From positions 806,001-870,000 of the forward strand of contig CAWUHX010000133.1 in NCBI GenBank assembly GCA_963922205.1: a DNA stretch of 64,000 nt. The letters run 5' to 3'. Of the stretch, positions 46,501-58,500 are shown in pieces. Made by a program: the position numbers and the translations under genes. A model generated the notes under the pieces. It searched no databases and was not told the origin of the DNA. It worked only from the letters and a program-made list of their open reading frames with translations. The DNA is from Romanomermis culicivorax. Taxonomy: Eukaryota; Nematoda; Enoplea; Mermithida; Mermithidae. Every line of letters begins with the position of its first letter. The stretch's first letter is position 1.

Positions 46501-49500
46501 AACTGTTGTAGAACATTAAACAATGTGTCGTTCATCAGCCCAATGTGACTTCCTGATTAGAATTTTCTTTATTTCGTCTCATTTTTCCGGGTTATTGATG
46601 CCTTAAACGTCAGAATGTTGAGTATGCTCCTAAAATGCAGAAAAAAAATATTCGTGGCCTGGCCACATTATGAACGTTTTGAAAAATGTATATTTTTGAA
46701 ATGAAGAAAAATATTTCGGAAATGGTTGTCAGGTGAAAAAAACCTTCGAGGAAAAATGGTATGCAGCTTCATTATCAGAATGTAACGATAAGTGACAGAC
46801 GTATACCGCTTTGTTCAATTTGAATAGATTATTTTATTCATAGTTTAGTACAGGCTTTTTTCGTCAAAAATTTACAGGCCAAATGGCTCCTAGACCTAAA
46901 TTTTTAGGAGCCAAACAGACATTTTTAGGAGCCATAAATAATCAATGCACACTTTTGATAAAAATTAATGCATTATATAATTCGTATAGTTTGATTGTAT
47001 TTTATCCAAATTTATTTGTATCACAGATAGGGCAAATTTTTTGAATTTGCTTTTAAAACGGAACTCATCAAAAAAGTTTATTTTCAATCAAAACACGACA
47101 CGTTTATTCATTACATTTCTTAGCAAAATCACCAGTTTTATATCGCGTTTCTTTAGCCCTTATTTTGTAAGCACTTTCGAAATCAAAATTATTACAATTG
47201 CTGTGGCATTTCTGCAAACGCATCAAGACGTCCAAATGTTCAGCCTGATTTGATGATCGATGAAAAATCTAATTTTGCTATTTGATTTTTTGATCGAGTA
47301 AGACCTTACTGTTGTTTGCGACCAAGTTTTCGTCTTTAATCTGTTTACCAGAGAAAAACCACGCTCAACGCCAGCGTTTGTTGCATTGAAACACAAAATT
47401 ATCTCGGAAAAAACAGTTAAAAATAGTAGTAAATCGTTTATTGTTAAAGAGATCTTAAAAATAGAAACGCATTCATGTAAAGTTGCTTGATATATAATAT
47501 AATTATAGCAAACAACTAAAATTCGGTTAAACTTCAGCTGAATTTTTCGGAGCCAAATTGGCTCCTTGGAGTAAAATTTTAGGAGCCATTTTCGAACTTT
47601 TAGGAGCCCAGGCTCCTAAAATGACTAAAAAAAAGCCTGGTTTAGTACCAGTTCAGAAATAACTTATGATCATGAGTATAGTCTAAATTATCCGTTTCAA
47701 CAATCCATTTTTGGAGATTTTTCGAGCCTAAAGTAGCTAATAGTCGATTTATTTTGGATATATATATATACATAATTAAATTACACTTCATTAAAGAAAT
47801 CAAAATGAAAATTACTGATTTGGTTCAGAAACATCTTTACTCTAACTGCAGACATGTCATTTCGCATATATTTCAAGTTGAATGTTGGGAAATTTTCAAC
47901 GCTTCGCACCGATTCTTTTGGCACTTATGCAGTGAACTATACAGTTCTAATCAAAAAACAGCCAAGATGCTTTGTATCACACCTATGCATTGGAAGGTTT
48001 CAGGAGGTATTACACCTACCCGTAGTCTTAAAAATTAGACACTGGATGGTCAATTTTAGGGGAAAAATGGCGTGTTGGGTGGACATAGCTTCAATATCTT
48101 TTCAGATTTTTATATTTACCCCTGCCTGAAAATCTGACCTTGGGGACCGTTGACCCGTACCCAGGAATTTTTTCAGGGGGGAATTCCAAAATTTTTCAAC
48201 ATAGGAGAAACTCGACCTGGTGAGATAGCTACCGTCGCATTTAGTAGTTCAGAATGGTGCGCCTACGCACTTCCTGGTGGGGTCTGGGCGAAGCTGCAGA
48301 AAATATCGATTTTCATCTACTTTAGGCTCGAAAAATCTCTGAAAATGGATAGTTGAGACAGATAATTTAGACTACTCATGATCGAAATTTATTTTTTGAT
48401 TGATACTAAACTATGAATAAAATCATCTATTAGATTTAACGAAGCGGTATATGTCTATCTACCTATTATTACATTTTTATAATACAGCTGCATTATCAGA
48501 TTAGCTGAAAAAAATTTTTTGATTCCATTTCAGGGGGAACTCCCCCTAGTTAGGGGACCGACCTCTACCATGTCTGGCTAATGCTCTTTTCCTTCGATAC
48601 CTGTTATTGAGAAAGTGGTTGGAGACCCTCCCATCAACTCGGTAAATTGAGTGGAAAATAGCATTTTTTGGCGTTTTTAGAAAATTTTCGTCTCTTAGGA
48701 CCTCCCTCCGGTATTTTAGAAAATATGGGTACCCCCAGCTCACAAATTTGGGGTTAATCCTCCCCAGACTGACTGGAAGCCTTACAGGTTGGGCGGACAA
48801 GCATTTACCACCTGGGTTTTTCGAACCATATGTGAGTTGCTACTAGACCTTTTTAATCCATAAGCTGCTCTACTTGTGCTTTTTGACAGAAGCGCAGTTA
48901 TTACCAAACAGGGTTTTTTTGGTTTTTTCTCGACAGGCCATTTGGCTCCTAAAGTCAAAATTTTACAGGCCAATATGAATTTCAACAAGCCAAAACTAAA
49001 AAGTTTGTAAATAAATGTGGTGGTAAAAAACAATATTTTTTCAACAAATTTGGTCAAAAACGCCCTTCAAAATCACACTAAAAGCCCACGTAGCAGATCA
49101 ATCATTTTGAATACATTCTTAATCACGCACAGAATAATAAGGCTCTCAAATTAGATCAGTCATTATTCGAATCAATCATCAGGATTTTTTCGCACAAGCC
49201 AGGTTGATCTGTAGCTTGGGGAAGAGTTTGGTTGCACAGATTAATTTTTAGATGCTCAGTCTAAAATTGGTAAAATTGCTTAATTTCATCAGAAAATGAT
49301 CAAAAGTTACTTTCCTTGTATTTCATTCACTTCGTGTCAGTTCCTGGCTTTTAAATTGAATTTCTTGAGTTATGGGTGAGAAATCAAAAGTCTGGCTAAA
49401 GTAACTTGTTCGGTGCCTAGCACCGAAAAATTTTGATTTCGAGGGTTCTAAAATGTAGAAAATGCATTTTTCAGCACATTCTACTGCAACTGCCGATGAT

Positions 49501-52500
49501 AGATCTTTTCACCATCTGAATGGTGGAAGAGGTCAAACATTTTATATCAATTGGAGCTATTAATTTACCAATCACAATTGTTTATCAAAAGCGGTTGTTT
49601 TCACATGATCTAAACATAAAAAAGCGCGATAGGTATTTTACTTCGGACTTGAATATCTCCGGCGCTTAGCACTGAAACAAAATTTTAGATTATATTCTCT
49701 AGCGTTGGAAAATGAATACTTTTAATATCTTTTTCCTGCATGGAGGGTCTATTTTTTCAGTGAATTCAATGTGTTTTCAGTGGGGCAAACTGAAATTCAA
49801 AAATTGGGCAAGCAACAATGAATCTGAATGGCGTCTTCAGATAGCAAGAACCTCTGTCATTTTCCCATGCTGATGATGTTTTAATCATTTTCAAAATGCA
49901 AAAAGTTATGTTCACCAAAACCAAAAATTTTAAATCGCCGCAAAACGATTTTGTAAAAATAATCTAGAAAAATCTTGATTTTTGTCAAATACGTGGGGAA
50001 AAAACAATACAAGGTCAAACATTCATCCATAACATGCTGGTTTCTGAAGGCTATAAGCATAAGCTAGGATGACATTTTCTAACCGCACGAGAGGAATGAT
50101 ACCAAGAATCAAATGAAGCCCTATAGCCTAATCAAAAAGGGTGGTTAGGCTCTCATTTTTACAAGCTCATTTGGCTTGTGCCCCTAAATTTTTAGGAGCC
50201 AATCAGAATTTTTAGGAGCCATGGCTCCAAATTGGCCTAAAAAAACCAGTACCAAAAGATTCTCGCCGTTTGAGCTTTTTCTGTTTGAGTTTTCTTAGGT
50301 AAAACCAGATGATTTTATATATCCGGGTGGAATCACAGTTTACCCAGGCTGAATGACCATGCACAGGCATGCTTTGTATGAAATTTATGTTGTTGTACAG
50401 TGTATTACACAGGGTTTTTTTTTACCTACGAGTCACAAGCCAAGTGGCTTGTTGACCTAAAATTTTACAAGCCATTTCAAATTTTTACAAGCCAATTTTA
50501 TATCAGTATATGTGAATAAATTCTAATTCTAGGTTATTTTTCAAAGAAATGTATATATTGAGCATCATGGCAATCGATCAAAAAAGAGATATCATTCAAC
50601 ATTTATTCAATAACATTTTAGAGCCATTAATTCATTAAAATTCAGGAAGCATTCGAAATTTTGAGTTTGATTGAAGTTTAATCTACAAGCATTGTGGAAC
50701 AAATTTTGCAGCAAACTATCCAAGAACATAATGACTTTGAATCACATTAGAAATCAACAGTTAAGTTCTCTGTGATGACAAGTGAGAGCCCAGAAAAGCT
50801 ATTAATCTTTCTGCGTGAAACGCATGAAAATTTTTTTGGGTATTGACATTCTACCATGCTGGAAAATCAATTTTCCAAACACTTATTCGAAGAATTAAAT
50901 TCGAATTTTGTGTCCAAAAGTCGAAATTTCTAGAATCTTATATTTGAAAAATTTTAAAACCATTAATTTATCCACAAACTCTCATGGACTTGGCCGAAAA
51001 GATATGAGTAAAAAGAGTAGAAATTTCCAAAAACTATTTCCATGAAGCTTTTGGGTTGATTTTACGTTAAGAAAGGAATAATCGCTTCAAAAAGTTTACA
51101 GACTTGACGTATTGATCTTTCTCAAAAAAATGTGAATCTTCATTAAATATCAAGATGAAATATTGAAGATTACCAATTAAAACATGAGATAATACATTTA
51201 AGATGATTAAAACTATTAAATATTAAATGATAAGTGAAGGTAGACATGTTGGGATTAGCGCCTGAGCTAGGAAATAAATAATAATGCTTATTTAAGTTAT
51301 AGCCGGCGCAAAGCGCCAGAAAATTTAGAGATTATGACCTAAAATGCACCAAAATGCATCTCTTCTATATCCGATGTGATCAAACACATGATTCAAAAAA
51401 TTCTGACAAGCCATTTTGGCTTGTTGGACTAAAATTCTACAAGCCATTTTGTCAGTCCAACAAGCCATGGCTTGTAAAATACTAAAAAAAAAACTATGGT
51501 ATTACATAATGATTTAGACACCCATGTGTCGTGTGCCCAAATCCACGTTTCTGGCGCGTCAGAAAAATAACGCTCGGTGTGTGGGGATCTGCATACAAGG
51601 CAGGCGCGATCCAACTGCGCTAACTGAGCCACGTGGATGGTTCGGAAATTGTGATTGTAGTGGTGGTGGTGAGTGCGGGCCGCGGGGCATGCCGCGTCAT
51701 GAATAGCCAGACGCACCACTACAACACCCCGTCACTTTTTGAGGAGGAAAGGCCCCTGGTACGGTAGCCAATGTCATAAGCCCAGATCCACGTGGCCAGC
51801 GCATCAGAAAAGTGACGCTCGGTGAGGGGCTCGAACCCTCGATCTTCTGCATACAAAGCAGACGCGCTGTCCAACTGCGCCAACCGAGCCGCGTGAATGA
51901 TCCGGAAATTGTGGTTGTAATGGTAGTGGTGTGTGCGGGTCATGCCGTGTAATGCATAGCCAGACACACCACTACACTACGTGCAGCCAAGAATAAATTG
52001 CAATATACCACTTTGTAGCCTTGTAGGGAATTCGATTTTACATCAGATAAGTTATATTGCATTGTTTACAGTTCAAATGTATATGTTAGGAACAAGTTCG
52101 AATAAAACTGGTCAGAAATTTGCTTATAAATTTTTTCCCATATATGTCTCCAATCATTATGCAACACTCTATGCATGACGAAATTGAAATGAATTCCCGA
52201 AATATTCCAATTCTTTTCTTCGTCTAGAAAATTTTATGTGAGTAACAGCGCATTGCAAAGATGCATTTAAAAAAGAGTATAAGAATATTTATTACAGCAG
52301 CATTACAAAAAAAAAGACGTGAAAAGAGCATAACGTGAGCGGTGTACAAATGCGTGATGATAACGAATCAGAAACTATAAATGTTATATCATATTTTTAT
52401 ATTTTGCCGTTCAATGTCAGAAAAGCTTAGGAACATACGTTTTTCCAAAATCACATTTTTCTAAAACATGATATACTCTATTATTGACTGAAACTATACG

Positions 52501-55500
52501 TTGATGAGCTTGTTCCAAATATTAACTGTTCTGTCATAAAGAAGAATTTCTGGTAGCATTTCAAGTTTCAAATCATTTTGACACTGTGGGCGACACTGTA
52601 TGGTGACGCAGAAATCTTCCAGCTTCAAATCAGTTTCATCAGAATATATTTTATATAACATAACTAAACTATATCGTTTACTCTCCTTTTTAAAAGGTAC
52701 CCAGTTTTAGAATAGCAAGTTTCCCAGGAAAGAATAATCCGATAAATTCATGACACGCTTTGAAGAATATACAATTGTAGCGCACTGAATTGAAAATTTA
52801 ACACGAACTTTGCATGCTTTACTTGTATGAAAACATCGTTGCTATAGTATGTAGTCTAAAATAAGCATTTTTTATTATTGTACTAATCGTTCATTAAATT
52901 TCAGATTTTCCGATAACATGACTCCCCAAATATTCTATAAGTGCACGTGTCTGTGTCGAACAGAGGTTCATCATTAATCCTGTATCCATATTTTGGAATA
53001 GTACTGCCTAGATGCAGTATCGTACATCAACTTGATGACAGATTTAGCTGATTCTGTAAACTATTTAGCCACGAGATTCAAAGCACGTTGTAGACGCACA
53101 AAATTATTCGCCTCTTTATAGATTTTAACATCGTCAGCAAAAAAAAGTATTTTCACATAATTGTCCTGTTTCAATAAAGGACAAATTTCATTTATGTAGA
53201 GTAGGAATAAAACAGGTCCTAAAACCCTTCTTCGAAGTGCGAGTACACCACTCGAAACGCTAGTATCACGACAATAATTTTTCATTATTGTTACCTGCAC
53301 AAAAACATCAACTCTATTAGTTTTTTGAGCAGATAAGGCGTTCTAATATGGGAACTTTCATACGTGGGAAAAAATATGTGTCATCTGCACAATTGTATAA
53401 AATAGTTCGGTGGAAAACAGGGATTCTCGGTACGGAGAAGCTATCAAAGAATTGAAACAATTGGTTAAAGGAAAATGAACAGCCACAGAAAAAATGCGGC
53501 GGCTGAAATTAAATTGTTGTAGTATAAACAACATAAAATTGAAGAAAACTTATTTTCAAAATAAATTTGTTGTGCTTAAAAATCGCAGATCGAAAAAATG
53601 TGAAAATATTTCAAAACCATTTAACAGAATTTTTCGTGTTCGGGTCTGTTTTATAATGTTATAGATGTTTACATTCTCTGGTTGGTACTGAGCAATATAA
53701 GAAGTTCTTGCTGGTCGAAGAATCTAAATTTTTGGTTTATTATCTGATTTCTGCTATTTTAACCAAATTTTTGAAAAACCATTGACTTCGAGCTGATTTT
53801 TCCCCTTTTCTAATAGGTTGCCTGCACTATTCAGCTGATCGATAAAATCAGCACATTGATCAAGTCTGTTTCTAGTACAGACCTTTTTACTATTTTATTT
53901 GGTAATTACTTGTGATTTTTGCTCTGAAGCAAATTCTGAGCAGATGACCTTTATTTTGGAAATCCGCTGGACACCCTTTCGTATCGTTATTTTCTCTCAA
54001 TGTGTGTATCTGCGTCCTAATTCAACAGTTTTTTATATCTTTTAATCATACATGTAACGGGTCCCCGAAGTCTGGGGGGTCGGACGACTTTTTTGGTGCC
54101 GGGGGTCAGTAATTCCCAAAATTTTGGGGTGAGGGGTCTAAAAATAATTTTTTCACGAAAAAGATCCGAAGACCAGTTCAAAAAATAGTAATTTTCTTCT
54201 AAAAAGACCGAAAAAATGTATTCATGGCGCGAAGCGCCCAGAAAATTCACATTTTGGACTTTTTTGTTCAAAAATTGACATTTTTCATCAAAAAATTAAC
54301 ATTTTCCAGTATTTTCCGACCAAAAGTATAGGAGTCCCTACGGCTACCATATAACTAGCCATAGGACTGGAAAATCCTGGTGGCGGTCGCCCAATGGCTA
54401 GCCATATGGTCGACGATTTCTTGGGGGGGGGGTTCCCATAGCACTCCCCCCCCAAATTACATGTATGCTTTAAATATCAATTCTACTCTTTTTCAGACTT
54501 GCAAGCTGTCCGGCGAATAGAAAGTGGTTATTCGTCGTCTAACGGTTTTCCTAGCGTCGGCGGCGCAGAAGGTCAAATGTTATCTCCGAATGCCTATATG
54601 AATTCTAGCTATCCAGCAGCTTATATTGCTCCTCTAGCCCCTCCTTCTTACGCTTCAGTTATTCAAGTCTCATCCAGAAATATAGACGTCCGCCTTTGTA
54701 ATTCCAACGATATCCAGGTGATTTCGACCTTTTTATTTTTTCTGTTAACCTTTTATCAAGAAATAAAAAATTCACTATATAACCGAAATCATACTTCATT
54801 CTCTCATGTACTGTGTTTGATGAACTTGACGTATAAATTAGCGTTGAAATACTGTTGCTGGATTGTGACAACAACAACTCATCTGACCTTGAAAACATGC
54901 TGATGTTTTTATCAACTAAGATAGTGTCAACTTGAAGCCAAGCTTTTTATTAAATACGAGCGAAATAGCAAATATCGCATCAATTTCAAAATGTGAACTG
55001 GAATCAGGCATCTAAAATTCAGGAATCAAATAACCAATCATGAAATTGTATAGTGAACCATCCAGAATTTATGCCATTGCTCATCACTATTCGATATAAT
55101 ATTTGTGTTTCTTATCTGAAAGATTAAAAATGTCAAAATCACGAAAGCGACTGACTAAAAGTGGCAGTTCAGTTCACTTAATTCAAGTTTAATTATTAAA
55201 TTTAAAGCCTCGCCTCTAATTTTAAAACCTCGCTTTTCCTTTCAGGTCAAATTGGGATTTGGTTAGTATGCTACAATATGCTCCAACTCTTTGAAATTTT
55301 TGTTTTTTTTGGCTTATTTCTCATTAAGTCATTGTATGTTAAATCAGGGTTGTACCCAGAGGAGGCAGGGGACGGCCGCCTCCCCTTAGCAATGAAATTT
55401 TTTTTACTGAATACGCACTTACATACAGTGATTGCATTGATGTTCTGATTTGAATTTGGTATTTTGTTTGATATTTTTGAATGAATCTTTTGACGAAAAT

Positions 55501-58500
55501 GACTTGTTTTTTAATACTCATTTTAGTACGCTACGTTTTAAATTTTTTGAAAATCCGTCCCCTCCTCGAACAAATCCTGGTTACGGTACTTTGTTAAATC
55601 TATTTACTCAATTCGTATGTATTTCTTGTTTATACTTTTCCACTCTGTGACCATTGCACAAGAAACCCTGCTAACACGCTATTCAATTTAACCGATTCCG
55701 CTGCCTATTTTTTAAAAATAAGTGCAGTTTTTCAAGCTCTATTCAACGGCGGAAAGCTTATCGTCGGACGAGCATTGGTTCATTAGTTATTAAAGGCCGA
55801 AGTGTCCGCTCTTTGTTTGTAATGGGATTAAAAGAAACCTCATGAGTTAGGAGCTTTATTGCTCTGACACAGGCGGAGATGATACGAGTGTGATACCACG
55901 CGATAACTAAACAAAAACATACTTGACGGTTATTTCAGGTTTAAGTTTTATTATTTAATTTGAGTTTAATTATTAAATTGAAGTTTAATTATTAATTTTA
56001 GGTTTAATTATTAAATTTAAAGCCTCGCTTTCCTCGAATTAAAGCCTCGCTTTTAATTTTTTGTAGGACTCACCACCCCCCTACAGCACTGTCATATGTC
56101 CACATGCCGCAAACATCATCTTTTCAAACGAGCCAAACGAACAAGCATTGCCATATCGGTCTGGAATTTCATCTTGTCTCGACGTTATCCGCAACGGGCG
56201 TTTAGCCACATTCTTTCGACTAACGGCGACCAATTCGCAATGCACCGCGACAAATACCACGACCATGGATTGTTTCATTAATGACAGCAATAGTCAAATG
56301 ATTATGGAGGACTTAAGTTCTACATGTAATAATATCATGTCAGACGCCGAATCGATAAATCATAGTAAGACTTCATAGATGTGCAAAATCATTCTTAGGT
56401 ACGTACGTTATATTTGATTTTGTTGAAATGTCTACCAGAAAATAAATCGCTCGACATAAGATTCTCGAAAAGATGCGAAAATACATTTTTATTTTTTATA
56501 ATGTTCGTCGGATTTCAGGATAATCGGATATCCAGACAGATGACTGGATATGAAAAAATATCCAGATATCTTAACATTTTACAGTAAACTTTCAACAACA
56601 TAGGCGAATAAAAGTTGGAAAGTCAGAGCACTCGCGAAGTGATCAAGTGAAAAAGTTGAGAGCTAAACATGTTATGCTTATTGATGAGCTTGCAGTTTTT
56701 GTGCCTCTATTTTTAGTTTATTCTCTTCTATGCATGTCAATCTCTACTTGATTTTTAGGTTTTCTATTCTGATTTCCCTTATCTGGCTGCTTCTGTGTAT
56801 AATCAATCATTAGTAGTACTATTTCTCAGGTGAAGTGAATTATGCAAAGAATTTATATTTGCAAATATTTTTTCTATGTCTGCTTTTTTAGACTCTTCGG
56901 AATTTGTCCAATCCCACTCGAAAAACAGTCTGCTGCACAGGTAATAAATTTTCAGCACATTCAATTCAAAATGTCTATTTCCTATTATGTTGTCTCGTAT
57001 ACATATTCATGGACTGTGACTAAAATTTGTCAATAAGATATTGGGATAAACAAAAAGATCAGCAATTTCAAGTTTGTCTATCACAGAATACAAATTTCAT
57101 TTTTAATCTACTCTGTTTTTAGAAAACTTTGTGTAATTATATTTTCCCCCTTTTTAATCAATAGTTTTTTCATCAATCTAACCACTAGATGTTCTTTCAA
57201 ATTTATAAATTAATTTTTCTGTTATAGCATGAGCGCCAAATGTAAATACAAGGCGTCAAGTTACTCTAGACGTACCAAACACACTGCAGCACTGTTTTTT
57301 TCTTATTAACGCTTGTCAAGAAAATTTAGAAAAAACTTTGGCCGTTAAGATCAAAACAGCTTTTTCTCAAAATTTCACAGTAATGCGCGCCAGTTTCAGA
57401 CGTAGTAATCATAATAAGTTTAAATTTGGCTCAAGCGCAGATCCGGAAAGTTTATTACCATTTTTCAATTAATACTCAATTATTTTAGTACGCCCGTAAT
57501 GTTCTCACTAACCACTAACAGGTTTTAACTTTTCTGACGATTTAATTCTTATCTTTCCTCACTTGGTGAATGTCAACTAAGCTAGGCAATTTGAAATAGG
57601 AAAAGTTTCAAAATCTATTGTTATCGTCAGCAAAAATTGAGAACACCGAAAAATATTCAAGAAGCTTAGTTGTCAAGCTTTCCCAAACAATTATTTTTTA
57701 AACTGTATTCATCCAGTCTCCTCTCGTTAATTTTGCTCAAATAAAATTATAGATTTTTCCAGCTTCCCATTGTCATATTTTTGCTGTAGAATGCTATTTA
57801 TGAAAAAGCAGTGAACACACAATACTATTTTGTCAAATTTATATGACCAGATGTCCGGATATCCGGATGTCAAAAAATTTCCGAGGGACATCATTAATAG
57901 ACAAAAATGGTACAAATTTATCGGCAGGTCGCATAATCTCTGTAGTACCTTTTAAAACATTTGTTTACGTAATATAAATGCAAGTGTCGTAGACTTTCGT
58001 TATGCAGCTGCCAATCACATATCAACAAACTCGGTTAGCTAGAGGTGTTAACCTTTGATCTTTTTTCGCTTCTCATAATCAGTCAATAATGGAAAGGTAC
58101 CATATTTTCAAATATATCTCAATGTGTACTCTTAAGTGCAGTCAAATCAGTCATGATTGAACTAACCTGATGCCTTCAATTGTCCGACATATAGCTGAAA
58201 AATGTGTATGTTGATTTTGCGGAAATCATGAACCCTAGGTGAACTATTTTCAAGACGCAAGGTGGGTTTAAAACGCCGCTTTTATCCCTTCTCCGTATTA
58301 TTGTAAGCTGCCTATTATTGAATCAAGATGTGTTCCAGTTGATGAATTATAATGGATAAACGTTGGAGTGGTTTATCAAAGCTTGCTGTATTATTATATG
58401 GAATATCTGCTTAGATGTTGATTACAGTTCCAATAAATAATGCAAAAAAGAGCGAAAAATCAAGCCAACTCGTTCTAGTCAGTCTATAAACAAACATCGA

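Larger units (their letters stand above)
51531..51977. repeat. Tandem duplication of a unit of about 200 bp holding the tRNA-like sequence
   Basis: Units 51531-51727 and 51768-51977 share the flank atccacgt, the tRNA-like region, a gtggtggt stretch and the closing agcca-gac-caccactaca. The duplication therefore covers more than the tRNA and fits a SINE-like or segmental unit. Both sit in the large intron of the DGCR2-like gene. Confidence 0.6.

Noticed and set aside
47041..47253. Plus-strand 70-codon frame inside the type E MITE
   Set aside because: The recognisable hAT signature is on the opposite strand of the same element; this frame is a shadow.
51429..51967. Minus-strand frames reading AQLAQLDRA and RGFEPLTERHF
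   Set aside because: These are the well-known false peptides obtained by translating tRNA sequence.
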